From NCBI RefSeq assembly GCF_902497995.1, contig NZ_CABVII010000002.1, forward strand, positions 248,001 to 312,000: a stretch of DNA of 64,000 bases. Direction: 5' to 3'. This DNA comes from Pseudomonas fluorescens (GTDB taxonomy: Bacteria > Pseudomonadota > Gammaproteobacteria > Pseudomonadales > Pseudomonadaceae). The notes beneath the pieces were generated by a model. The model worked only from the letters and a program-made list of their open reading frames with translations, was not told the DNA's origin and made no database searches. Position 1 is the stretch's first letter, and every line of letters begins with the position of its first letter. A program made the position numbers and the translations under genes. Positions 18,233-27,155 of the stretch are shown in pieces.

Positions 18233-19969
18233 TTAAATCCGGTCATTTGCTTTCTCAACACGTTCGGCGAAGTCTGCGGCGTTGATCTCGCCGATCACCC
18301 GCACCTCTGTGCGTTCGACGCCATCCTTGCCGAAAAACATCAGGGCCGGCGGGCCGAACAGTTTGTAGCGGTCGAGAAGGGCACGTTGCTCGGCATTGCT
18401 GGCGGTGATGTCGAAGCGAATCAATCGATAGCCCTTGAGCCGTTCCATGACCGTGGCATCGTTGAGCACCTTATGTTCGATGACTTTGCAACTGATGCAC
18501 CAGTCGGCGTACCAGTCCAGCAGCAACGGGATGCCGGAGGATTTGGCGTCGGCGAGCGCGCGATCGAGCTCCGCCGGGGTGCTGATGGTTTGCCAGGAGC
18601 TGCTGTTTTGCGCTTGCTCGGTGTTCGTGACAATGCGCGGCTGGCCGATCGGATTGAGCGGATCGGTCTGGCCACTGAAGGCGCCGTACCAGCAGGCCAG
18701 CGCGTAAAACAGCAGGAACATCCCGAGTAATTGGCCGAGGCGTTTTCGAGGAGGTTTATAGACAAACTCCAGCGCGCCCATGAACAACCCGACGCCACCG
18801 GCCAGCAAACCGATCAGCAGCAAAGTGATCTGGCCGGGCAATACTCTGCTGAGCAGACCGATCGCCAACCCCAGCAACAAAACCCCGATCGCGTTTTTCA
18901 CATAGATCAGCCATGGCCCGCTTTTCGGCAGCCAGGCAGCGCCCCCGGTAGCCACCAGCACTAACGGTGCGCCCATGCCGAGGCCGAGCATGAGCAGTTT
19001 CAAACCGCCGCCGAGTGCATCGCCGCTGGCACTGATGTACAGCAGCGCACCGGCCAGCGGCGCCGATACGCAAGGCGAGACCAGCAGGCTGGAGACCACG
19101 CCAAGTACCGCCGCGCCCCACAGCGAGCCGCCTTTGGTGCGGCCGGCGATTCGGTCGAGTCGACTGCTGATGGCATGCGGCAGCTTGAGTTCGAACACCC
19201 CGAACATGGCCAGGGCAAACAGCGCAAAAAACATCGCGAACGGCACCAGCACCCAGGCCGATTGCAGGCGCGCCTGGAGATTGAGCTGCGCGCCAAACAT
19301 GCCCATCAAGGCGCCGAGCAGCGCGAAGCAGATGGCCATCGGCAACACGTAGGCCAGCGACAGGTTGAATCCGCGCCAGCCGCCGACCTGGCCGCGCAAG
19401 ACCACGCCGGAAAGAATCGGCAGCATGGGCAGGACGCACGGTGTGAAGGTCAAGCCAAGGCCGGCGAGAAAGAACAGCGCCAGTTCCCGCCAATTCCAGG
19501 AGGCATGGGCGCCGCTGCCATCGATACTCAGGCGTTCGGTCTCGGGTGGATAGCACAGGCCTTTATCGGCGCAGCCTTGATAGGTGACCGCGAGGGTGAA
19601 GGCGCGCTGATCGGTGCGCGGCACTTCCACTTCGAGAATGCCGTGATAAACCTCGACATCGCCGAAATACTCATCGTGCTTGCGCTCGCCCTTGGGCAGT
19701 TGCGCGGTGCCGAGCACAACGTCGGCTGGATCGGCGCGAAACTGGAAGCGATGCCGGTAAAGGTAGTAACCCTCGGTGGCGACGAAGCGCAGTTTGATTG
19801 ATTGTGGCGTGCTTTCGACCAGGCTCAATTGAAAGGCTTCGCGTACCGGCAGGAAGTCGGCGCTGTTGTTGATCGAGCCCAGGGTGGAGCTGGGCCGACT
19901 CTCCAGCAACCCGGCGGCGGATGCCGGCAGGGCGAGCACAAAAAGCAGCAGGCAAAGCAAACGGCGCAT
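18233..19969 (-). CDS. dsbD: Thiol:disulfide interchange protein DsbD
   Basis: DsbD passes electrons from cytosolic thioredoxin across the inner membrane to periplasmic DsbC-type partners. In order: a signal peptide (MRRLLCLLLFVLALPASA), an N-terminal immunoglobulin-like domain with CADKGLC, an eight-span membrane core with TPCVLPMLP and SPCVSAPLAG, and a C-terminal thioredoxin domain with WCISCK. All three cysteine pairs are present. ATG 19969 begins right at the signal peptide; the frame is open to 19999. The final domain ends normally. Confidence 0.94.
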   Translation of the reverse strand: MRRLLCLLLFVLALPASAAGLLESRPSSTLGSINNSADFLPVREAFQLSLVESTPQSIKLRFVATEGYYLYRHRFQFRADPADVVLGTAQLPKGERKHDEYFGDVEVYHGILEVEVPRTDQRAFTLAVTYQGCADKGLCYPPETERLSIDGSGAHASWNWRELALFFLAGLGLTFTPCVLPMLPILSGVVLRGQVGGWRGFNLSLAYVLPMAICFALLGALMGMFGAQLNLQARLQSAWVLVPFAMFFALFALAMFGVFELKLPHAISSRLDRIAGRTKGGSLWGAAVLGVVSSLLVSPCVSAPLAGALLYISASGDALGGGLKLLMLGLGMGAPLVLVATGGAAWLPKSGPWLIYVKNAIGVLLLGLAIGLLSRVLPGQITLLLIGLLAGGVGLFMGALEFVYKPPRKRLGQLLGMFLLFYALACWYGAFSGQTDPLNPIGQPRIVTNTEQAQNSSSWQTISTPAELDRALADAKSSGIPLLLDWYADWCISCKVIEHKVLNDATVMERLKGYRLIRFDITASNAEQRALLDRYKLFGPPALMFFGKDGVERTEVRVIGEINAADFAERVEKANDRI

Positions 19970-20054
19970 GACGGTCTCGCGTGTTGGGGTTGGGGGCATG
20001 ATAGCGGACCGTTGCGCGGAGTGCAGGGCGGGGGGGCTGTGGTAACTGTTCTCG

Positions 20055-20079
20055 CCTTCGCGAGCAGGCTCGCTCCCAC
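20055..20079. repeat. Single REP arm upstream of dsbD
   Basis: One copy of CGCGAGCAGGCTCGCTCCCAC, preceded by CCTT, without a partner arm. The rest of the 20000-20370 interval between divergent dsbD and the DUF2333 gene should hold both promoters, but I see no clear boxes. Confidence 0.6.
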
Positions 20080-20373
20080 AATGGATCTATGCACGACGCA
20101 GGTCCAATATGCTGAGATCGACTGGTGGCTTTATGGTGGCGCCTCTATTCAATGGCATGAGTGTCGTCCATCAATAATCTGCAAAGCGACCTCATTCAGT
20201 GACTGACCGACTGGTCGGATAGGCTGGCGGCCGTGCTTCATTTATAGTGGCCGCTCGATCGCGCCCGTTGCGCGGCTCGTCGCATGCGCCGGATTTAATG
20301 CGCGGCAAACGAGGCACGATGGCGTAGGGTTGTGGTCGAACCGATGAACTCAAGTGATTGAAAGGATATCGCC

Positions 20374-21441
20374 ATGCTGGACTGGAAGAACCGCGCGGGC
20401 AGCGCGCCTGAACGTGCCGCTGAACCGAAATCGGCCACCCGCAGTTATTTTGGCGGCCTGTTGTTCAGTCGGGCGCTGGCCACTCTGATCGGCCTTTATC
20501 TGCTGGTTGCGATTGCGCTGGGCTGGTACTGGAGCCAGGAACCTGCGCTGTTCCCGGTACAGCAGAATGCCCAGGTGGCTGCCGAGAAAGAAGGCAAGCA
20601 GATGGTCATCGGCTATACCACGGTGGAAACGCTCAAGACCGTCGCTGATACCTTGCTGACCAAACCGGGCGGTTATATTTCCAACGACCGTTTCCCGCCA
20701 GGCCTGTGGATGGATAACACGCCGAGCTGGGAGTATGGCGTGCTGGTCCAGGTCCGTGACCTGAGCCGTGCGCTGCGCAAGGACTTCGCCCGCTCCCAGT
20801 CGCAGTCCACCGAAGACGCCGACCTGGCCAAGGCCGAGCCGCGTTTCAACTTCGACAACAAAAGCTGGGTGCTGCCCTCCAGTGAGTCTGAATATCAGGA
20901 AGGGATCAAATCCCTGAGCCGGTATCAGGCACGCTTGTCCGATCCGAGTCAGAAAAGCGCATTGTTCTACGCCCGCGCCGACAACCTGAACAACTGGCTG
21001 GGCGATGTCGGCACCCGCCTGGGTTCGTTGTCGCAAAGGCTGTCGGCCAGCGTTGGCCGGGTCAAGCTCAACACTGCGCTGAAAACCGAAGTCGTCGCGC
21101 CGGGTCAGGTACCCCAGGTCGACGAAGAAATCGTCGAAACCCCGTGGATGCAGATCGACAACGTGTTCTACGAAGCCCGCGGTCAGGCCTGGGCACTGTC
21201 CCATCTGCTGCGCGCCATCGAAGTCGACTTCGCCGATGTGCTGGCCAAGAAGAACGCCACGGTCAGCGTGCGCCAGATCATTCGTGAACTGGAAGCCTCG
21301 CAAGAATCGGTCTGGAGCCCGATGATCCTCAACGGCAGCGGCTTCGGTGTGCTGGCCAATCACTCGCTGGTCATGGCCAACTACATCTCCCGGGCCAACG
21401 CCGCAGTCATCGATTTGCGTCAGTTGCTCAATCAGGGTTGA
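20374..21441 (+). CDS. DUF2333 family membrane-anchored protein
   Basis: This 355-residue protein has one membrane span near the N-terminus (about 31-48, TLIGLYLLVAIALGWYW), and the rest is probably periplasmic. Family features include a WMDNTPSWEYGVLVQVRDLSRALR segment and a helical C-terminus ending in LRQLLNQG. Function is unknown. It is preceded by AAAGGA, and the Nudix gene starts three bases after its stop, so the two are co-translated. The DUF2333-Nudix-SUI1-speA order is conserved in P. aeruginosa as I recall it. Confidence 0.88.
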   Translation: MLDWKNRAGSAPERAAEPKSATRSYFGGLLFSRALATLIGLYLLVAIALGWYWSQEPALFPVQQNAQVAAEKEGKQMVIGYTTVETLKTVADTLLTKPGGYISNDRFPPGLWMDNTPSWEYGVLVQVRDLSRALRKDFARSQSQSTEDADLAKAEPRFNFDNKSWVLPSSESEYQEGIKSLSRYQARLSDPSQKSALFYARADNLNNWLGDVGTRLGSLSQRLSASVGRVKLNTALKTEVVAPGQVPQVDEEIVETPWMQIDNVFYEARGQAWALSHLLRAIEVDFADVLAKKNATVSVRQIIRELEASQESVWSPMILNGSGFGVLANHSLVMANYISRANAAVIDLRQLLNQG

Positions 21442-21444
21442 GTC

Positions 21445-22005
21445 ATGGTCGATAGCTCCATCGATAGCTTGCGCGAGGCCGCCCATCGCGCGGCCTCGGA
21501 TGCCGAACAGATCGCCTGGGTCGACGAGCAGGACAACCTGCTCGGCGCCCTGGTCCGTTCCGAGCTGCGCGAGCGCGGGCTGATCGGGCGCGGTACCTAC
21601 ATCATGCTGTTCAATTCCGCCGGTGAACTCTGCGTGCATCGACGCACCTTGAGCAAAGCGATTTACCCGGGTTACTGGGACGTGGCGGCCGGCGGCATGG
21701 TACTGGCCACCGAGACTTACGCCGAATCGGCGGCCCGTGAGCTGGAAGAAGAGCTGGGGGTGAGCGGTGTGGAACTGACTGCCCATGATCACTTTTTCTT
21801 CGAGGACACCGGTAACCGACTCTGGTGTTCGGCGTTTTCGGCGGTGTGGGATGGCCCGTTGATCCTGCAGCCGGAAGAGGTGCTCGAAGCGCGCTTCATG
21901 CCCATCGATCAGGTCATGCTGGAAATCCAGCAAAAGCCTTATTGCCCGGACTCCCTGGCGGCCTTGCAGCGCTATCTTCGGGCTCGTGGGCCGGACGTCG
22001 CATAA
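21445..22005 (+). CDS. Nudix hydrolase, YfcD-like
   Basis: This 186-residue protein has a full Nudix box: GGMVLATETYAESAARELEEELGV, which fits G-x5-E-x7-REUxEExGU. The fold resembles IPP isomerase/YfcD-type Nudix enzymes (EQDNLLGALVRSELRERGLIGRGTYIML at the start). The substrate is unknown; a nucleoside-diphosphate derivative is assumed from the family only. The ATG lies three bases after the DUF2333 stop. Confidence 0.9.
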   Translation: MVDSSIDSLREAAHRAASDAEQIAWVDEQDNLLGALVRSELRERGLIGRGTYIMLFNSAGELCVHRRTLSKAIYPGYWDVAAGGMVLATETYAESAARELEEELGVSGVELTAHDHFFFEDTGNRLWCSAFSAVWDGPLILQPEEVLEARFMPIDQVMLEIQQKPYCPDSLAALQRYLRARGPDVA

Positions 22006-22098
22006 GAGGCATAAATTGGCGCCGATTGGCTCTTAGCAAGTCGGCTTTTTGCCGTTACACTGCGCGACCTTTTCAAACTGAACCGGTATTGCTTTTTT

Positions 22099-22198
22099 GT
22101 AGGAGCGAAGCTTGCTCGCGAAGAACGCAAGGACGACGCGTACATCCTGAATGCACGCGTTATCGTTGACGTCCTTCGCGAGCAAGCTTCGCTCCTAC
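22099..22198. repeat. REP doublet, GCGAAGC variant
   Basis: Left arm GTAGGAGCGAAGCTTGCTCG and right arm ending GCAAGCTTCGCTCCTAC are perfect complements. The inner spacer is also palindromic (GAACGCAAGGACG... with ...CGTTGACGTCCTTCG). Confidence 0.85.
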
Positions 22199-22302
22199 GC
22201 AGGGTTTTACCGTTTCAGTAGCGCTGCCCCTGCCTGAGTGGGGCTTCGCGGTCGATGGCACACTTGCCGCGACCAGTCTTTGTCCTCCCAAGAGGATTGC
22301 CG

Positions 22303-22674
22303 GTGGCCAAAAAAGCCGCATCCTTCGCCGCCCTTGGTGGCCTGGTATTTTCCACCGACGCAGGTCGTCATTGCCCGGATTGCAGTAAACCGGTGGATGC
22401 CTGCATCTGCAAACAGACCGTTATCCCGGCCGGCGACGGCATCGCTCGCGTGCGTCGCGAAAGCAAGGGTCGTGGCGGTAAGACGGTGACCACCATCACC
22501 GGCGTGCCGTTGAACGAAGACGCGCTCAAGGACCTGGCCACCACGTTGAAGAAACGTTGTGGTACCGGCGGGGCGTTGAAAGACGGAATCATTGAAATCC
22601 AGGGCGATCATGTCGAGCTACTCTTGGCCGAACTGATCAAGCACGGTTTCAAGGCGAAGAAGTCCGGCGGCTAG
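22303..22674 (+). CDS. SUI1/YciH-family translation factor
   Basis: This 123-residue homologue of eukaryotic eIF1 (SUI1) and E. coli YciH is thought to affect initiation fidelity under stress. The N-terminus has a short cysteine cluster (CPDCSKPVDACIC, two C-x2-C/C-x-C pairs). The SUI1 domain follows with VTTITGVPL and a GTGGALKDG core. GTG 22303 has AGAGGA six bases upstream, so I prefer it to ATG 22255, which lies in the REP-side leader. An unusual inverted repeat lies immediately 3'. Confidence 0.88.
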   Translation: MAKKAASFAALGGLVFSTDAGRHCPDCSKPVDACICKQTVIPAGDGIARVRRESKGRGGKTVTTITGVPLNEDALKDLATTLKKRCGTGGALKDGIIEIQGDHVELLLAELIKHGFKAKKSGG

Positions 22675-22680
22675 CAGCTT

Positions 22681-22768
22681 CTGTGAAAACCACCCTCGGC
22701 TTGATCCGGTCCTGACAGCAGGTCTGGCGTCGTCTACATGGTTTTCACAGAGCCTGTTCTGACCGGAT
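22681..22768. promoter_or_regulatory. Two interleaved inverted repeats upstream of speA
   Basis: Repeat A is a perfect 12-base pair: CTGTGAAAACCA (22681-22692) with TGGTTTTCACAG (22739-22750). Repeat B pairs ATCCGGTC (22704-22711) with GACCGGAT (22761-22768), helped by CAGG/CCTG inside. The arms alternate A-B-A'-B', so as RNA they would form a pseudoknot or exclude each other. Neither stem is followed by a T run. A role in sui1 3'-end control or speA regulation is inference. Confidence 0.5.
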
Positions 22769-22805
22769 TCTAAACTCACTGCGATCAGCGAGGTCTATCC
22801 CCTCG

Positions 22806-22834
22806 TTGACGAACCGTCATTTTCATTCTTTAGA
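22806..22834 (+). promoter_or_regulatory. Sigma-70-type promoter of speA
   Basis: TTGACG (22806-22811) and TTTAGA (22829-22834) are separated by 17 bases, giving a start about 45 bases before the speA ATG. It lies just 3' of the interleaved repeats, so those would be outside the mRNA made from this promoter. Confidence 0.55.
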
Positions 22835-22888
22835 CTGCGCCGGCCTGAACCCAGGCGACGCTCTATGACTTCTTTATAGGGGACTTCA

Positions 22889-24802
22889 ATGTCCGTAAGA
22901 CGCACACGCAAAGACGATGGCAGCCAATGGACAGTTGCGGACAGCCGCAGTGTTTACGGGATTCGCCATTGGGGGGCCGGGTATTTCGCGATCAATGACG
23001 CCGGTCGCGTCGAAGTTCGCCCAAACGGTCCGGCCAGTTCGCCAATCGACCTGTTCGAGCAAGTCGACCAGCTGCGCAAAAGCGGCCTGTCCTTGCCGTT
23101 GCTGGTGCGTTTCCCTGACATTCTGCAAGACCGCGTGCGTCAGCTGACCGGTGCGTTCGATGCCAACATCGAGCGCCTGGAATACCAGAGCAAGTACACC
23201 GCGCTGTACCCGATCAAGGTCAACCAGCAGGAAGCGGTGATCGAAAACATCATCGCTACCCAGGACGTATCGATCGGTCTGGAAGCCGGCTCCAAGCCTG
23301 AGTTGCTCGCCGTTCTGGCGTTGGCACCGAAGGGCGGCACCATCGTCTGCAACGGTTACAAGGATCGCGAGTTCATCCGTCTGGCGCTGATGGGCCAGAA
23401 GCTCGGCCACAACGTGTTCATCGTGATCGAGAAAGAGTCCGAAGTCGGTCTGGTGATCGAAGAAGCGGCGGCGCTCAAGGTCAAGCCGCAGGTCGGCTTG
23501 CGCGTGCGTCTGTCGTCCCTGGCGTCGAGCAAGTGGGCAGACACCGGTGGTGAAAAATCCAAGTTCGGCCTGTCGGCGGCGCAACTGCTGTCGGTGGTCG
23601 AGCGTTTCCGCGCTGCCGGCCTGGACCAGGGCATCCGCCTGTTGCACTTCCACATGGGTTCGCAGATCGCCAACCTGGCGGACTACCAGCACGGCTTCAA
23701 GGAAGCGATCCGTTACTACGGCGAGTTGCGCAACCTCGGCCTGCCGGTGGATCACATCGACGTCGGCGGCGGTTTGGGCGTGGACTACGACGGTACTCAC
23801 TCGCGCAACGCCAGCTCGATCAACTACGACATGGACGATTACGCCGGTGTCGTGGTCGGGATGCTCAAGGAATTCTGCGACGCGCAGAGCCTCCCGCACC
23901 CGAACATCTTCTCCGAGAGCGGCCGCTCCCTGACCGCGCACCACGCCATGTTGGTGGTGCAGGTGACCGACGTCGAGAAACACAACGACGACGTGCCGCA
24001 GATCGAGAACAAGGAAGCGCTGCCGGAAACAGTGCAGTGGCTGGTTGACCTGCTGGGTCCGACCGACATCGAGATGGTCACCGAAACCTACTGGCGCGCC
24101 ACGCACTACATGAGCGATGTGGCCACCCAGTACGCTGACGGCAAACTGACCCTGGCCGAGAAAGCCCTGGCTGAACAATGCTACTTCGCCGTGTGCCGTC
24201 GCCTGCACAACTCGCTGAAGGCCCGTCAGCGTTCGCACCGTCAGGTGCTCGACGAGCTCAACGACAAGCTGGCCGACAAGTACATCTGCAACTTCTCGGT
24301 CTTCCAGAGCCTGCCGGACACCTGGGCCATCGGCCAGGTACTGCCGATCCTGCCGTTGCACCGTCTCGATGAAGAGCCTTTGCGTCGCGCGGTGCTGCAG
24401 GATCTGACCTGCGACTCCGACGGCAAGATCAAGCAATACGTCGACGAGCAGAGCATCGAGACCAGCCTGCCGGTTCACGGTTTGAACGACGGCGAGGACT
24501 ACCTGCTGGGCATCTTCCTGGTCGGCGCCTACCAGGAGATTCTTGGCGACATGCACAACCTGTTCGGTGACACCGATTCGGTGAACATCTACCAGAATGC
24601 CGACGGCAGCGTGTACCACGCGGGTATCGAAACCCACGACACCATCGAAGACATGCTGCGTTACGTGCACTTGTCGCCGGAAGAGTTGATGACCCACTAC
24701 CGCGACAAATGCGCCAGTGCCCGCATCACCGCCGCCGAGCGCACTCAGTTCCTCGACGCACTGCGTCTGGGGCTGACTCGTTCGTCTTACCTGTCCTCTT
24801 GA
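22889..24802 (+). CDS. speA: Biosynthetic arginine decarboxylase
   Basis: SpeA converts arginine to agmatine, the first step to putrescine. The 637-residue PLP enzyme of the alanine-racemase fold has the PLP lysine at Lys110 in [10 protein letters not shown], the glycine-rich phosphate loop [30 protein letters not shown], and the Cys-containing TCDSDGKI region near the C-terminus. Length is normal. ATG 22889 follows AGGGGA. It is the last gene of the DUF2333-Nudix-SUI1-speA run, but has its own promoter. Confidence 0.96.
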   Translation: MSVRRTRKDDGSQWTVADSRSVYGIRHWGAGYFAINDAGRVEVRPNGPASSPIDLFEQVDQLRKSGLSLPLLVRFPDILQDRVRQLTGAFDANIERLEYQSKYTALYPIKVNQQEAVIENIIATQDVSIGLEAGSKPELLAVLALAPKGGTIVCNGYKDREFIRLALMGQKLGHNVFIVIEKESEVGLVIEEAAALKVKPQVGLRVRLSSLASSKWADTGGEKSKFGLSAAQLLSVVERFRAAGLDQGIRLLHFHMGSQIANLADYQHGFKEAIRYYGELRNLGLPVDHIDVGGGLGVDYDGTHSRNASSINYDMDDYAGVVVGMLKEFCDAQSLPHPNIFSESGRSLTAHHAMLVVQVTDVEKHNDDVPQIENKEALPETVQWLVDLLGPTDIEMVTETYWRATHYMSDVATQYADGKLTLAEKALAEQCYFAVCRRLHNSLKARQRSHRQVLDELNDKLADKYICNFSVFQSLPDTWAIGQVLPILPLHRLDEEPLRRAVLQDLTCDSDGKIKQYVDEQSIETSLPVHGLNDGEDYLLGIFLVGAYQEILGDMHNLFGDTDSVNIYQNADGSVYHAGIETHDTIEDMLRYVHLSPEELMTHYRDKCASARITAAERTQFLDALRLGLTRSSYLSS

Positions 24803-24819
24803 GGTAAGTCGTCGTTCTC

Positions 24820-24872
24820 ACCAGGTCGTCTGAAAATGTTCCGCGCACTGCAGAAGTTTCGGATGACCTGGT
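24820..24872 (+). terminator. Inverted repeat after speA
   Basis: ACCAGGTCGTCTGAAA (24820-24835) pairs with TTTCGGATGACCTGGT (24857-24872), 14 of 16 positions. There is no adjacent T run, so terminator function is possible rather than certain. I see nothing else in the 232-base gap before vgrG. Confidence 0.4.
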
Positions 24873-25034
24873 AGGACGGTTCTCTATTTTCAAAGGAAAT
24901 TTCCCCACTTTCGGCTATCAAAGCCATTTGGTCTTCTTTTCGCGTAGGCCATTTCCTAAGTTGTACTTCGGCACTCTACTCGGCCATGTCTCTCGGCGAG
25001 AATCCCCGGCCGCCCCTCCTGTAGAGAATCTGCG

Positions 25035-26348
25035 ATGTTCGATCCAGTCAACGAACCTTCATTTCGTCTGGATGTAGACGGTATTTCCGACGCCTTCGAA
25101 GTCTTGGCCTTTACCGGTAGAGAAGCCATCAGCGATCCTTTTGTGTTCGATGTGGATCTGCTGATAGATGACCCGACGCTCGACCTTGCCAGCCTGCTCT
25201 ACCAACCGGTCTCGCTGCACTTCGGGCCAGCGGGACACGCCATCCATGGACAACTGCACGAACTCGTCCAGCGTGACCATGGTCCGACTGCCCGGCTCTG
25301 CCGCGTGCGGCTGGGGCCGAAGCTGGCATGCCTTTCCCAACGCTTCAGCCAGCGAATCTTCAGCGCCTGCTCGGTGCCGCAGGTCCTCAGTCAAGTACTC
25401 AGGGAGCATGGCATTGCCGACAAGGATCGGCGCTTCGAGCTGAGCGGCGATTACCCACCCCGTGATTTCTGTACGCAGTACCGGGAATCGGACCTGCAGT
25501 TTCTCCAGCGCCTGTGCGCCCAGGAACGGCTCAACTACCATTTCGAGCACCACGCACGTGGGCACTGTGTGGTATTCGGTGATGGCCAGGCGCATTTTCG
25601 CCTTGGCGAACTGGCGGATTTTCGGGTCGACAGCGAGCAGCCGGCAGTGCGGCAGTTTCAGCTTCAGGGGCAACGAACCACGCAGAGTGCCGAAGGCCGT
25701 ACGGACCTGGCGACGCTGCGCAGTGGTCAACTGATGTCGCTGTCCGGCCATCCTATCGCCAACTGGAATCATCTGTGGCTGTTGACCCACATCGAACATC
25801 AGGGGAGTCAGGATCCGCTGGCGCCCTACAGCAACCGGATCCGCGCGATTCACTGGGAAGCGCCCCTGGTGTCGCCCCATTGCGCAACGAAACCACGCAT
25901 GCACAGCCTGCAACGGGCTTGGGTAGTCAATGTCGAAGAGTCTCGACCGGATCCATCCAGGCCAGTTGCCGTGCAATTCGATTGGCTTTACCAGGGCGAG
26001 GGCGCGGTCCCCACCCACTGTTGGCTGCCCTTGGCAACTGAATTGGGCAGCGCAACGGTTTCGCCGTTGAGTGAGGGGGCCGAGGTGGTGGTGAGCTTTA
26101 TCGAGGGCGATCCGGATCAGCCGCTTATTACCGGTTTTCTCCACATGCCAAAGGCTGTCGAAGAGGCTCAGGCGCCCCGCGCGACAGACGACTGTCCGCC
26201 CGACGAAGGCTTGCTCCGAATGCTGCGCTCCGGCGAGCCCTTGATGCTGCTGTGCCTGCTGCCGGGTGGCGGCAGTTTCACGCCTTGCGCTCAGGTTTTC
26301 TGTACCTGCCGGGCGGCGATGCGGTTTGGCCGGAGCGGTGCGGCATGA
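25035..26348 (+). CDS. vgrG: Short type VI secretion spike protein VgrG
   Basis: The N-terminal part (about 1-290) matches the gp27-like VgrG module (MFDPVNEPSFRLDVDGISDAF..., YRESDLQFLQRLCAQERLNYHFEH). A gp5-like OB fold follows (about 300-380, RPVAVQFDWLYQGEG, EVVVSFIEGDPDQPLITG). The usual beta-helical needle is missing; instead about 55 residues with a Cys-rich tail close the protein, 437 in all against about 600 or more for common VgrGs. VgrG tips the secretion tube and carries effectors. The DUF4123 gene overlaps its stop. No other type VI gene is in the window, so this is an orphan spike island. Confidence 0.88.
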   Translation: MFDPVNEPSFRLDVDGISDAFEVLAFTGREAISDPFVFDVDLLIDDPTLDLASLLYQPVSLHFGPAGHAIHGQLHELVQRDHGPTARLCRVRLGPKLACLSQRFSQRIFSACSVPQVLSQVLREHGIADKDRRFELSGDYPPRDFCTQYRESDLQFLQRLCAQERLNYHFEHHARGHCVVFGDGQAHFRLGELADFRVDSEQPAVRQFQLQGQRTTQSAEGRTDLATLRSGQLMSLSGHPIANWNHLWLLTHIEHQGSQDPLAPYSNRIRAIHWEAPLVSPHCATKPRMHSLQRAWVVNVEESRPDPSRPVAVQFDWLYQGEGAVPTHCWLPLATELGSATVSPLSEGAEVVVSFIEGDPDQPLITGFLHMPKAVEEAQAPRATDDCPPDEGLLRMLRSGEPLMLLCLLPGGGSFTPCAQVFCTCRAAMRFGRSGAA

Positions 26349-27127
26349 TTGCCGCGAGCCCGCAATGGCTATTGCTGGATGTGCCGGGTGCGCCACTGGC
26401 GGGGGCGACGCTGGGGCAGACATTTGCCCATGCGCAGTGGTTCTGGTTATTCGAAGACACGGAGCTGCATGCATCGCGCGAACACGGTCCGGTTCTGGTC
26501 GACCTGGGCTCATGCCCGGCGCTGGTCGAGTTGTGCTACAGCGAAGCGCAAAACTGGCGTGGACTGTTGGTCTTCAGTGGGGCGCCGCCGTCGCTGTTGC
26601 TGGCGCATTTGCGCCGTATGCTCACGGTCACGGTCGGCGTGCATCACCGGGCTTTGTTGAACTTCTACAACCCCAACACTGCCAGTTACTTTTTCGACGC
26701 CTGCGATGCCCGGGAGCTGAGTCGCTGGCTGGGGCCGATCAGTCAATTGCACTGGTTCGGCGGAACCTGGGCGGATCGCGCGATCGGCTGTCAGAGTTGG
26801 CAACAGTTGCACAACCCGGGGCTCGCCGTCAGCCCGTTAGCCGTCGAGGAAAGCCTGAGCCCCGGTCAACAGGAAAAGCTGCAAACCTGTCTGCTGGAAC
26901 AGCACGCCTGGCACTGGAGCCAATCCACCGGGACCGATTACAACAGCCTGTGGTCGCATATGCAGGAAGGGCTGGCGCTGGGTTTCAACGAGCGTTCGGT
27001 ACTCGATGGCTGGTTATGGCTGCGCTTGCAATACCCCCGCGCTGCGCTGGTGCTGCCTTTGTCGGGGCTGACTCAGCAGGAGCGTCTCGACAGCCTGCGC
27101 GAGCGATGGCAGACCGATCGACACTGA
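26345..27127 (+). CDS. DUF4123 effector adaptor (Tap/TEC type)
   Basis: This 260-residue DUF4123 protein fits the chaperones that load a toxin onto its cognate VgrG. Seen in the sequence: WLLLDVPGAPLAG at the start, WFWLFEDTELHASREHGPVLVDLG, and HHRALLNFYNPNTASYFFDA mid-protein. ATG 26345 overlaps the vgrG stop (ATGA), so the pair is translationally coupled. The open frame extends upstream to 26252 but would lie inside vgrG. An effector gene normally comes next; here the next gene is a convergent transporter. Confidence 0.85.
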   Translation: MIAASPQWLLLDVPGAPLAGATLGQTFAHAQWFWLFEDTELHASREHGPVLVDLGSCPALVELCYSEAQNWRGLLVFSGAPPSLLLAHLRRMLTVTVGVHHRALLNFYNPNTASYFFDACDARELSRWLGPISQLHWFGGTWADRAIGCQSWQQLHNPGLAVSPLAVEESLSPGQQEKLQTCLLEQHAWHWSQSTGTDYNSLWSHMQEGLALGFNERSVLDGWLWLRLQYPRAALVLPLSGLTQQERLDSLRERWQTDRH

Positions 27128-27155
27128 TCACGGCGTCCGTCACGGCCGCGCCGGA

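Noticed and set aside
22886..24697. Open frame of 603 codons opposite speA
   Set aside because: Antisense shadow; speA is full length with all catalytic motifs and its own ribosome site.
25035..27127. A full type VI secretion cluster
   Set aside because: Only vgrG and the DUF4123 gene are present; no tss, hcp, clpV or PAAR gene is in the window.
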